Positions 9,108 through 16,231 of a stretch of DNA of 60,059 bases are shown here, in pieces. Within the stretch, counting starts at the first letter, position 1. The number at the start of each line of letters is the position of its first letter. The notes below the pieces were generated by a model. It saw nothing but the letters and a program-made list of their open reading frames with translations. It was not told where the DNA came from and did not search any database. Where the stretch lies: the NCBI GenBank assembly GCA_023384675.1, contig JAHDVK010000033.1, positions 1 through 60,059 on the forward strand. The letters run 5' to 3'. The position numbers and the translations under genes are program-made. The DNA comes from Bryobacteraceae bacterium. GTDB taxonomy: Bacteria > Acidobacteriota > Terriglobia > Bryobacterales > Bryobacteraceae.

Positions 9108-9358
9108 CGGATTCAGATCAGTTCTCCGAGATCCGCGGTTGTGGCTGGGGCGCCAAAGACGAACTCTGCCCCGCCAACCCCCACCCCTCCAACGCCGCCG
9201 TCCCCATCTCCATCGCCACCCTCACCAATTTGCACAACTGCCACGCCCAGGGCGAACTCCTCTTCGAGAAGCCCGGCAACTACATCCTCTGTGTCGTCGC
9301 CCACCTCCCTAGTGAAACGGTCGCCAGCGCCGAAATCCCCGTTCCGCTGAGAGTCTCA
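9104..9358 (+). pseudogene. Unidentified coding remnant
   Basis: In a different frame from the AbiEii fragment, an open stretch begins after a TGA at 9101. It reads as protein-like sequence, including GCGWGAKDELCPANPHP, then NLHNCHAQGELLF and PGNYILCVVAHLPSE. It lacks a plausible start codon with a ribosome site. After about 9358 the same frame loses protein character. I do not recognise the family. It may be the central piece of an unrelated gene brought next to the toxin fragment by deletion. Confidence 0.35.
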
Positions 9359-10162
9359 TTGGGTCCCCCGGCGCTGGACCGAGTGACGGGGGACCCTCCA
9401 TGCACTGAAGCAGTTGGCGGAGTTAAAAAGGTAACCTCCCTCGCAGTCAATGTCCTGACTCAGTTTCGTTGGCCGGTTTTGGGTGTCCCCCATGCGCTCG
9501 CCCCCTCGCCTGAGACAACCAGTTAAGACACTGTTCGCCGTTCGCTGAAATCTCCTCAACCGGCAAGACGACTGTATCGCACACTGAGACCCGGCTGGCG
9601 AAGCGGAGGCGGGCTCTGCTGGAGAGCAACCCGCGAAGGAATGGCCAGCCGGATACTCATCCAGACGATGAGCGGGGGCACCGGCTCCAGCGCGGGCACC
9701 TCCATCGGATGGATAGAGCGTTTCTTTGAGATCCGCTGGCAGCAGGTTTGGGTGCAGGCTGGCCGAGCCATTTGTGCCGCTCGCCTCTGGCCCATTTCAC
9801 TGCGAATGCGATTCCCGGCAAATGCTGACAATTGCTCTTCCAAAGCCGGACGAGGAGGCCGAACAAGGCGCAGCGCGCCGGCTTGCAGGAGTGCTGCGCG
9901 GTTCCCGTGCCTGTCTTCGAGACTTTGGCGCGTGGGGACTCCGTTCTCAACGCCTTCCTACGCGCGCTCGCCAATCGGTGGCTGATGTCTCCGGGAACCC
10001 TGCTGCCGTTAGACAAAGGGCCAACGCTCCAGCGCGCTCGCTCGGATTCACCGGTGGAAGCAAATCGATGCTGCTGTCCTTCAAGTGTGCCCCTCCAACA
10101 CAGGGGGCGGTGCATTTCTGGCAGGCCAACAGCTTGAGTGTGGAATAATTGAGGTCGAGGCC

Positions 10163-10387
10163 ATGCACGAAATCACCCTACAGGTGCAGCGAGACGAGGA
10201 ATCGGGATGGCTGGTCGCTTCTTGGGACGATCCCGATGGGACTGGGGGCATTACGACTCAAGGGCGAGACCTCCGCGACTTGCAGGAGCAGATCACGGAG
10301 GCAGTGGCAGTTCACTTTGAAGTAGAATCCGCTCCATCCCGTATCAGAATCCACTTCGTGAGCGATCCCATCCTGATTCAAGCGTGA
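10163..10387 (+). CDS. hicB: HicB-like antitoxin
   Basis: This 74-residue protein has the partial RNase-H-like fold pattern of HicB/DUF1902 antitoxins: an early beta-hairpin (EITLQVQRDEESGWLVASWDD), a GITTQGRDLRDLQEQI helix and a short C-terminal strand. It should neutralise the HicA encoded next. GAGG sits about 6-10 nt before the ATG. The stop overlaps the downstream GTG start by 4 nt (GTGA), so the pair is translationally coupled. The antitoxin-first order is a common variant. It has no obvious DNA-binding tail, so autoregulation through this protein is uncertain. Confidence 0.82.
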   Translation: MHEITLQVQRDEESGWLVASWDDPDGTGGITTQGRDLRDLQEQITEAVAVHFEVESAPSRIRIHFVSDPILIQA

Positions 10388-10599
10388 AGCTGCCCCGGGA
10401 CATCTCGGGATCTGAAGCCGTGAGGGCGCTAGCGCGGCTCGGCTTCTCGGTCGCCAGACAGAGTGGCTCTCATGTCCGGATGGTTCGAGGGCCCCGGCGC
10501 GTCACCATTCCGATGCATCGAAACCTCATTGCCGCCACGCTCCAGAGCATTCTCCGCCAAGCAGCCGTTAGCCTGGAGGACTTTCTCGAAGCACTGTAG
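10384..10599 (+). CDS. hicA: HicA-like mRNA interferase toxin (YcfA family)
   Basis: This 71-residue protein matches the HicA double-stranded-RNA-binding-like fold. It has the GSEAVRALARLGF helix, the key GSHVRM segment with the predicted catalytic His at residue 30, then VTIPMHRNL and a C-terminal SLEDFLEAL helix. The family cleaves mRNA on ribosomes independently of translation. It starts with GTG, overlapping the hicB stop by 4 nt. It appears intact. The neighbouring toxin fragment suggests a small toxin/defence cluster. Confidence 0.87.
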   Translation: MKLPRDISGSEAVRALARLGFSVARQSGSHVRMVRGPRRVTIPMHRNLIAATLQSILRQAAVSLEDFLEAL

Positions 10600-10863
10600 C
10601 GCGTTAGTCCCCGTTCGATCGATCGCGGCCGCGTCAGCACTTATCCAGATAGGGCTGCTGACAATCAGTCAGCGGGCCTACTGGGGGCTCAATCCGTATG
10701 CAATTCAAAACAAACATCTTCCTGGAAGACCATCCCGGCCACACGAATGACGCAGAACGGTTGTGGGATGTCCACCTTTCGCGGAGAACGAGTGCCAAGA
10801 TGATCATTATCATTGAGTTACCCCGGCACCGGGTTTTGGCACAGCCAGCGCATCTCTCCGGGG

Positions 10864-10885
10864 TTTTGGCACAGCTGCGCCAAAA
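10864..10885. repeat. 22-nt near-perfect palindrome
   Basis: The sequence TTTTGGCACAGCTGCGCCAA plus AA pairs with itself at 10 of 11 positions around CAGCTG. A 15-nt direct copy of its start (GGGTTTTGGCACAGC) lies exactly 30 nt upstream. It could be an operator or part of a transcription end structure. Function is unknown. Confidence 0.6.
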
Positions 10886-10913
10886 ATGAAGGGGGCCCCT
10901 TTCGGGACCCCCT
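10882..10913 (-). terminator. Rho-independent terminator of tRNA-Thr
   Basis: On the minus strand an AGGGGGTCCC-GAAA-GGGGCCCCCT hairpin is followed by TTCATTTTT. It lies about 30 nt beyond the 3' end of the tRNA-Thr gene. Confidence 0.75.
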
Positions 10914-10941
10914 CGGTAAACCTTTTGATTTCAATTCTTTC

Positions 10942-11017
10942 TGGAGCCACCCGCCGGGATCGAACCGGCGACCTGCTGATTACGAATCAGCCGCTCTACC
11001 GACTGAGCTAGGGTGGC
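10942..11017 (-). tRNA. tRNA-Thr (anticodon CGU)
   Basis: The minus strand folds as a cloverleaf of 76 nt with the acceptor GCCACCC/GGGTGGC, a T-arm with GGTTCGATCC, and an encoded CCA end. The anticodon loop is TTCGTAA within a GCTGA/TCAGC stem, giving anticodon CGT, which reads ACG threonine codons. Confidence 0.95.
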
Positions 11018-11065
11018 CCGCTCTCCTATTTTGCCATAGTCCGCGGCGTGTCAACATGTTGCTTG

Positions 11066-11380
11066 ATGGCCTGGCTTCGAACGATCCCCGTCACGGAACT
11101 TCCGCCCGGCGCCATGCGTCACTGGGTCCATGATGGCCAAGACTTGCTCCTGTGCAACCACGCCGGCGAGATCCGCGCTCTCGGCGGTGTATGCCCCCAC
11201 GCCAACGGTCCGCTGGCGCAGGGCAACTTCGTCGACGGGCTCGTCGTCTGTCCATGGCACGCCTGGGAGTTCGACACCGCCACCGGCGCCTGCACGCACA
11301 ATGCCCGCACCGCCATCCCGCGCTATGAAGTCGAAACCCGTCAAGGAGTGATCTACACCCGCCTTGCCCGAATTGCCTGA
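11066..11380 (+). CDS. Rieske (2Fe-2S) ferredoxin-like protein
   Basis: This 104-residue soluble protein has both Rieske cluster motifs: CPHANGPL (Cys and His ligands) and CPWHAWEF (Cys and His ligands). The length matches the small Rieske ferredoxins related to the NirD and dioxygenase-ferredoxin groups. It should be a cytoplasmic electron carrier. The partner is unknown. The ATG at 11066 is preferred to the GTG at 11048 because the domain starts directly after it. The 3' end overlaps mutM by 17 nt, which suggests coupled translation. Confidence 0.88.
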   Translation: MAWLRTIPVTELPPGAMRHWVHDGQDLLLCNHAGEIRALGGVCPHANGPLAQGNFVDGLVVCPWHAWEFDTATGACTHNARTAIPRYEVETRQGVIYTRLARIA

Positions 11381-12152
11381 AGTCGAAACCATCCGGCGCT
11401 CACTCGCGCCGCATCTCGAGGGGCGGCGCATTATTGCGGCGCGCTTCGTCTCCCCGCTCGCTGCGGACCGCTGCCCGGAAACACTCGCGTCGCGCCTCGA
11501 AGGCGCGAAGATCCTCCGTGTGGACCGGCTCGGGAAGCACCTCCTGATCCGGCTCGACTACGGTACGCTCGACATTCACCTTCGCATGACCGGCAAGCTC
11601 CTGTGGAACGCTACACCTGGGCCTTATGCGCGTGCCGTGATCGAACTGGACCATGGCCGGGTCGTCTTCGATGACATCCGCCAGTTCGGCCGCATGCGCT
11701 GGTATCCGCCCGGCATCGACCCGCCGAACCTGGGCCCGGATGCGCTCGGCCTCGAATTCGCTGCTTTCGAGGCGCGCTTGCGCGGACGGCGCGGACGGCT
11801 GAAGCCGCTGCTGCTCGACCAAGAGGTAATCGCCGGGCTAGGCAACATCTACGTGGACGAAGCGTTGTTCCGCGCCCGGATTCATCCTATGTGCCTGGTT
11901 GCGCGGCTGGGCCGCACACGCCTGCTACGGCTGCACCAGGCCATCGCGGACGTGCTGGCGGAGGCGCTGGCCGCGGGCGGCTCCTCGATCTCCGATTATG
12001 TGGACGCACGCGGCGAGCCCGGCGGATTCCAGCTTCGCCACCAGGTCTACGGGCGCACGCACACGCCTTGCCCCCAGTGCGGCGTACCGGTCCGCAGGAT
12101 CGTGGTGGCGCAGCGCGGCACGCATTTCTGCCCGCGCTGCCAGCGGCGCTAA
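11364..12152 (+). CDS. mutM: Formamidopyrimidine-DNA glycosylase (Fpg/MutM)
   Basis: This 262-residue bifunctional DNA glycosylase/AP lyase removes 8-oxoguanine and formamidopyrimidines. The N-terminus PELPEVET supplies the catalytic Pro2 and Glu3. A helix-two-turn-helix region holds GLGNIYVDEALF. The C-terminal zinc finger is CPQC...CPRC with the spacing expected for Fpg. The conserved lysine loop (GKLLW) is present. The start codon is TTG, forced by the need for Pro at position 2, and the gene overlaps the upstream Rieske gene by 17 nt. It converges with the CBS gene at 12153 with no gap. Confidence 0.96.
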   Translation: MPELPEVETIRRSLAPHLEGRRIIAARFVSPLAADRCPETLASRLEGAKILRVDRLGKHLLIRLDYGTLDIHLRMTGKLLWNATPGPYARAVIELDHGRVVFDDIRQFGRMRWYPPGIDPPNLGPDALGLEFAAFEARLRGRRGRLKPLLLDQEVIAGLGNIYVDEALFRARIHPMCLVARLGRTRLLRLHQAIADVLAEALAAGGSSISDYVDARGEPGGFQLRHQVYGRTHTPCPQCGVPVRRIVVAQRGTHFCPRCQRR

Positions 12153-12608
12153 TCAGGCCATGTAATCGCCGGCAATGTAGTGGCGGAGTTGCGTGATGGT
12201 TTCCTCCTGAGCCGAGATCATCCATTTGACGAGGTCACCAATGGAAACGACGCCCGCCACCTCATCGCCCGCCATCACGGGCAGATGGCGCACTCGGCTC
12301 TTCGTCATGTGGCGCATCGCCTCTTCCACCACCATGCTTTGCGGGGCCACCACGAGGTCGCGGGTCATGATCTCATTGACGCGCGTCTCCTTTGACGAGC
12401 GTCCCTGCAAAATCACCTTCCGCGTGTAGTCGCGCTCGGAAACAATGCCCAGCAGCCGCGGGCCATCCATCACGAGCAGGGCGCCAACGCTTTTGTCCGA
12501 CATGAGAGCGATGGCATCGTACACGGTTGCTTGCGGGGAGATCCCGAAAACGTCGCGGCCTTTCCGGTCCAACAAAGCGCCCAGCGTGGTCTGGCTGGCA
12601 GTCGTCAT
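12153..12608 (-). CDS. Two-CBS-domain protein
   Basis: This 151-residue cytoplasmic protein consists of a CBS pair (Bateman module). The first domain spans about residues 18-70 (SVGALLVMDG, GIVSERDY) and the second about 80-140 (VRHLPVMAGDEVAGVVSIGDLVKW). Such proteins sense adenine nucleotides or NAD. GGAGGTGA lies 5 nt before the ATG at 12608. It is the last gene after the hydrogenase maturation protease on the same strand, with a 74-nt gap, so it may be co-expressed. No partner domain is fused, so its target is unknown. Confidence 0.9.
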   Translation of the reverse strand: MTTASQTTLGALLDRKGRDVFGISPQATVYDAIALMSDKSVGALLVMDGPRLLGIVSERDYTRKVILQGRSSKETRVNEIMTRDLVVAPQSMVVEEAMRHMTKSRVRHLPVMAGDEVAGVVSIGDLVKWMISAQEETITQLRHYIAGDYMA

Positions 12609-12682
12609 CCAATCACCTCCAACAGTTGCTGCGGCGGGTCTGAATCCAGCCCGCCATCGAAGTGTTGTCGATTGTATGGAAG

Positions 12683-13168
12683 TCAGGCGGCGGACGCAAG
12701 GGGGTTGTTGGGATCCCGTAGTTCGGCGCTCAGCAGGCGAAGGATCTTCTCCACCGCTCCCTGGGCCGGTGGCGAGAGCGTCAACCGCGGCTCGATCATG
12801 GCGGGTTCCGCACCCAGGATGACGATGTGCGGGGGCAGGATCCCAGTCAGCCGGGCGGCTCGCAGGGAGTCCGCGATGCCCCATTCGTGCAACGAGAACG
12901 GGGCCACCTCCGATTCCAGACAGGCTTCGATGTCTTCCGTCTCCATCCGGTACAGCGTGCCTGGCTCCCCACCGGCCCGGATCGCGTCGATAATGATCAA
13001 GCGATCATAGCCCTTCGCGGCGCCGATCACCTCGAATAACGAGGTCCCCGCCTCCACCACATCGAAGGCTGGCGGACCGCAGCCGGTGAGCAGTGCGCGG
13101 GCGGCATGCACGCCCAAGCCTTCGTCGCCCAACAGCAGGTTGCCCACGCCGATCACCAGGGTCCTCAT
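12683..13168 (-). CDS. [NiFe]-hydrogenase maturation protease (HyaD/HupD family)
   Basis: This 161-residue endopeptidase trims the C-terminus of the hydrogenase large subunit after Ni insertion. Its N-terminus has the family signature GVGNLLLGDEGLG, with Glu/Asp Ni-contact residues (DEG and D in IIIDAIRAGG), and LHEWGIAD supplies the later His. The start has GGAGG 8 nt upstream. It lies 21 nt downstream of the large subunit gene, whose C-terminal extension after DPCIACAVH is its expected substrate. Confidence 0.93.
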   Translation of the reverse strand: MRTLVIGVGNLLLGDEGLGVHAARALLTGCGPPAFDVVEAGTSLFEVIGAAKGYDRLIIIDAIRAGGEPGTLYRMETEDIEACLESEVAPFSLHEWGIADSLRAARLTGILPPHIVILGAEPAMIEPRLTLSPPAQGAVEKILRLLSAELRDPNNPLASAA

Positions 13169-13189
13169 AGCGGCGGCCTCCGCGCAGAG

Positions 13190-14644
13190 TCACGCCACCC
13201 GCAAACTGCCCAGCAGCCTGCGCCGGGGGGTAACCAGGTGGACGGCGCAAGCAATGCAGGGATCGAAAGCGCGGACGATCCGGGCCAGGGCGAACGGGTG
13301 CTTTTCGTCCGGGACCGGAGCGCCCGTGAGTGCCTGCTCGATGGGGCCGGCCACCCCGTTCGCGTCCCTCGGCGAAGCGTTCCATGTAGTGGGTACGACG
13401 ATCTGGTAACGGGCGATCTTCTTTCCGCGAATTCCGATCCAGTGGCCGAGGGCGCCGCGGGAAGCGTCCCACAGGCCATACCCTTCGGCCTCGTCGGGCA
13501 TCTTGTGGGGCGTCGCTACGGGTTCGTCCAGCTTGATTTGCAGCACCCAGCCGGCCATGGCGTTGGCCAGCGCCTGAGTTTCCAGGGCGCGCGCCAGGTG
13601 GCGCCCCATCACCGAGAACAGGTGCTGGCGCTCCAGTCGCAGGTGGGTGAGGGCGGTATCGAGCGCCTTGGCGAGAGCCGGATTGGCGCCGCTTTCCGCG
13701 CTCACAATTGCGCGCGCCAGCGGGCCCACCTCATAGACGCCGCCATCGTATCGCGGCGCCTTGATCCAGGAATAGGCTCCGGCCTTTGCCGGCGCCGGTC
13801 CGGAGGCTTCATACCAGGCGTGGCGGACATCCTCGGAGATCTTCGCGGGATCGACGCCCGCCAGTTTGCCGCCCGTGAAGCGGCCCATCGGAATCAGGCG
13901 CTTACGCTTCATCACGTCGGGCTCGTTGTCCAGATCGTACCCGCCGTAAGTAAGCAGGTTGCCGCATCCGGCGCCGATGCTGCAGTAGTCGCGATAGACC
14001 TCCGCCAGGGTGAGCACGTCCGGCACGTAAACATCGTTGATGAAGGACTGCAACTCCTTCAGGCGCCAGAGAAAAGTGGTCACCTTGTCAATCGCCGGGA
14101 GCACCGTCACGCCCCCGGGCACCACCGAGGCGCAGTGCGGCATTTTCCCCGAAAAAACAGCCGACATTTCGTGGGCTTTCAGCCTGATGTGCAGGGCCTG
14201 AACGTAGTGATCCACAATGGCCTTGTTTGCCGCCGCGGGCAGGCGGTAGTCGGCTTCGAGTCGTGGAGTAAACGGGGGGAAATCGGGGCCACGCGCGAAG
14301 TCGAGAGCCGCCAGATGGTAAAAGTGGAGAATATGTGACTGGATGAGGTTCGCGCCCTGGATCAGGTTCCGGATGATTCTTCCGTTGTCCGGCGGCATGA
14401 TACCCAGGGCGTTGTCCAGACACTGGGAACTGGCGACGGCGTGAGCGGTCGGGCAGACGCCGCAAATCCGCTGGGTGATTTGAACCGCGTCCAGCGGTTC
14501 GCGCCCGGCCAGGATCTGCTCAAAGCCGCGGTACAGAGTCCCCGCTACGTGCGCTTCCACAACCTTGCCGCTATCGACTACCGCTTCAATGCCGAGGTGG
14601 CCTTCGACGCGGGTCAACGGGTCCAGCAAAATCTTGGTCTTCAC
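13190..14644 (-). CDS. [NiFe]-hydrogenase large subunit
   Basis: This 484-residue catalytic subunit has the N-terminal Ni ligand motif RICGVCPTAHA (Cys61, Cys64) and the C-terminal motif DPCIACAVH (Cys463, Cys466). A 15-residue tail after the final His should be removed by the protease encoded next. It is shorter than classic group 1 subunits (about 550-570 residues). The start is GTG, preceded by GAGGAGG located inside the end of the small-subunit gene 3 nt upstream, so translation is coupled. It should be carried across the membrane with the Tat-tagged small subunit and oxidise or produce H2 in the periplasm. The subgroup cannot be fixed by eye. No accessory hyp genes are in the window. Confidence 0.95.
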   Translation of the reverse strand: MKTKILLDPLTRVEGHLGIEAVVDSGKVVEAHVAGTLYRGFEQILAGREPLDAVQITQRICGVCPTAHAVASSQCLDNALGIMPPDNGRIIRNLIQGANLIQSHILHFYHLAALDFARGPDFPPFTPRLEADYRLPAAANKAIVDHYVQALHIRLKAHEMSAVFSGKMPHCASVVPGGVTVLPAIDKVTTFLWRLKELQSFINDVYVPDVLTLAEVYRDYCSIGAGCGNLLTYGGYDLDNEPDVMKRKRLIPMGRFTGGKLAGVDPAKISEDVRHAWYEASGPAPAKAGAYSWIKAPRYDGGVYEVGPLARAIVSAESGANPALAKALDTALTHLRLERQHLFSVMGRHLARALETQALANAMAGWVLQIKLDEPVATPHKMPDEAEGYGLWDASRGALGHWIGIRGKKIARYQIVVPTTWNASPRDANGVAGPIEQALTGAPVPDEKHPFALARIVRAFDPCIACAVHLVTPRRRLLGSLRVA

Positions 14645-14647
14645 GGG

Positions 14648-15598
14648 CTACCTCCTCTGATAAAGCGGTGAGTGGGCGTCCGGGAATCCCGGCTCGGTGC
14701 AACCCATGCAGGGAGCGTTGGCGTTGATGCACCAGCTCACACCGCTGTTCCACTGGCGGATCGGGCAGTCGGCGTAGGTGAACGGGCCTTTGCAGCCGAT
14801 CTCCAGCATGCAGCCCACCTCTCCGAACTGCGTCGCGAACTGGCCGTCGTCCATGCAATCGCGCAGCACGCAGCGGTTGTGTACGCTCTTACCGAAGTAG
14901 GCTTTCAGCCGGCCGTGCTCGTCCAGCTCCTTGGGTTGGGGCAGGCCGTAGAGCAGGATCCGTGCCACCGTGCCGATAAACCAGTCCGGGTGGCAGGGGC
15001 AACCGGGGATGTTCACCACCGGCGTAGCGATGTTGTGCGTCCTGAGGACCTGCCCGACGCCTTGGCACCCCGAAGGATTGGGCTCAGCCGCCGAGATGCC
15101 GCCGTAAGCGGCGCAGGTGCCTACGGCCAGCACCGCCATGGCTTCCGGCCCGAGGCGCTTCATCCAGTCCAGCATCCGGATGTGCTTGCCGCCCTCCTCG
15201 CCCAGAGTGCCATAGATGCCTTCATCCTTCGTAGGAATCGCGCCTTCAACGATCAGGATGAACTTCCCCTTGTAGTCCCGGGCGGTTCCCAGCGCCGCCG
15301 CCGTGGACATGCCGCCCGAGGCGGCCATCAGCGTGGAATGGTACCGCAGCCAAAGCTGGCGGCCGGGCAGGATCTGGTCCAGGATCACGTTCTTGATGCT
15401 GGGGTGGATTGTGTTGATGACGGAGACCGAACACCCGCTGCACGCGGAATGCTGGATCCAGATGAGCGGAAACTCCTTCACCGCCTCGTCGAGCGCCGCG
15501 CCCAGTCGCGGCAGGAAGGCCTGGGAGAACTCAGTGAGGGCGGCCGCCGCCGCCGCCCACTTCATGAACTCGCGCCGTGCGATGCCATGGGTGCGCAT
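14648..15598 (-). CDS. [NiFe]-hydrogenase small subunit, Tat-exported
   Basis: This 316-residue electron-transfer subunit starts with a Tat signal containing RREFMKW, then an Ala-rich stretch. The proximal cluster ligands are in CSGCS (Cys53, Cys56), GTCAAYGG and PGCPCHP. The distal and medial clusters are in the C-terminal part (HNRCVLRDC, GCMLEIGCKGP, CPIRQWN, CMGCTEPGFPD). The start at 15598 has AGGAGG 5 nt upstream; an upstream in-frame codon gives a poorer leader. There is no C-terminal membrane anchor and no cytochrome b gene nearby, so the enzyme is likely soluble in the periplasm. The cytochrome encoded just upstream is the likely electron partner. Confidence 0.95.
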   Translation of the reverse strand: MRTHGIARREFMKWAAAAAALTEFSQAFLPRLGAALDEAVKEFPLIWIQHSACSGCSVSVINTIHPSIKNVILDQILPGRQLWLRYHSTLMAASGGMSTAAALGTARDYKGKFILIVEGAIPTKDEGIYGTLGEEGGKHIRMLDWMKRLGPEAMAVLAVGTCAAYGGISAAEPNPSGCQGVGQVLRTHNIATPVVNIPGCPCHPDWFIGTVARILLYGLPQPKELDEHGRLKAYFGKSVHNRCVLRDCMDDGQFATQFGEVGCMLEIGCKGPFTYADCPIRQWNSGVSWCINANAPCMGCTEPGFPDAHSPLYQRR

Positions 15599-16022
15599 AC
15601 AAACCTCCTGCAACCGCCTTGTTCTCTTTCAAGTGGCACTCCACGCATTTCAGCGGGGATTTCTTCCCTTTGGCGTTGACCTGCTTGTGGCAGTCAATGC
15701 ACAGGCCGGCCTGGCCGGAAGAACGATGAAAGGCGGCCTGTTTCGTGGTCTTCATGCCCGCCGGGAGCGGCTTGGTATGGCAGTCCCGGCAGGCCTGGTT
15801 TGGTTTGGTTTCGGGCTTCTCGGGCTTCGACGCGTGGTGACAGACCACACATTGCCCGGGCGCCCGCTCGACGTGCAGCTGATGCTCGAACTTCACGCCG
15901 CCCAGCGGGCCGCCGCCCAGGATGATGACGTCCTTGACGCCCTCGGTGCCGCTGGTCTTGGCAGGTTGCGCCTGGGCCGCGGACACAGCCGCCGCGGTCA
16001 ACAGGAAGACAGTTCTCAGCAT
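15531..16022 (-). CDS. Periplasmic tetraheme cytochrome c (class III/c7-like)
   Basis: This 163-residue protein has a Sec signal (MLRTVFLLTAAAVSAAQA) and four CxxCH heme sites: CVVCH, CRDCH, CIDCH and CVECH. Additional His residues (FEHQLH, AFHR) could be distal ligands, as in class III cytochromes. It should accept electrons from the hydrogenase. GAGGG sits before the ATG. The 3' end overlaps the start of the hydrogenase small-subunit gene by about 68 nt; the last 20 residues are the Tat-region DNA read in another frame and probably have no function. It is the first gene of the operon. Confidence 0.88.
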   Translation of the reverse strand: MLRTVFLLTAAAVSAAQAQPAKTSGTEGVKDVIILGGGPLGGVKFEHQLHVERAPGQCVVCHHASKPEKPETKPNQACRDCHTKPLPAGMKTTKQAAFHRSSGQAGLCIDCHKQVNAKGKKSPLKCVECHLKENKAVAGGLYAHPWHRTARVHEVGGGGGRPH

Positions 16023-16231
16023 AAATGCCCTCGTTTGCGATAACTAATATCGGATCTTCAGGTCTTCTTATCCCAAAACCACTCCAGTGTAGAAGAGCTG
16101 CCCGCCGAATGCAATGGGTTTGTTGCGGCATCGCCGTCCGCGAGGATTATTGGGGCCGGATCCGCAGAAGCGGCCTGGCGGCTATGGAGTTTTTCCCGGC
16201 GGCGGCCGATAGACGTCTGGAGGCGAATGCC

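Larger units (their letters stand above)
8804..10162. other. Decayed accessory region
   Basis: This 1.36-kb stretch between the sulfatase and the HicBA pair lacks an intact gene. It includes a recognisable AbiEii-like fragment (8886-9107) and a second, unidentified coding remnant in another frame (about 9104-9358). From about 9360 to 10162 I see only non-convincing frames. It looks like an eroded defence or toxin island edge. Confidence 0.6.
10600..10941. other. Intergenic region with palindrome and tRNA terminator
   Basis: No gene is seen between hicA and tRNA-Thr. There is a near-perfect 22-nt palindrome at 10864-10885, a partial direct copy of its left half 30 nt upstream (10831-10845 versus 10861-10875), and a terminator hairpin for the minus-strand tRNA at 10882-10913. 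Confidence 0.55.

Noticed and set aside
9556-10137. Several open frames on both strands
   Set aside because: Short, low-complexity, mutually overlapping and without start signals; judged non-coding.
13106-14338. 410-codon plus-strand frame
   Set aside because: Antisense to the hydrogenase large subunit, which has both Ni-binding motifs.
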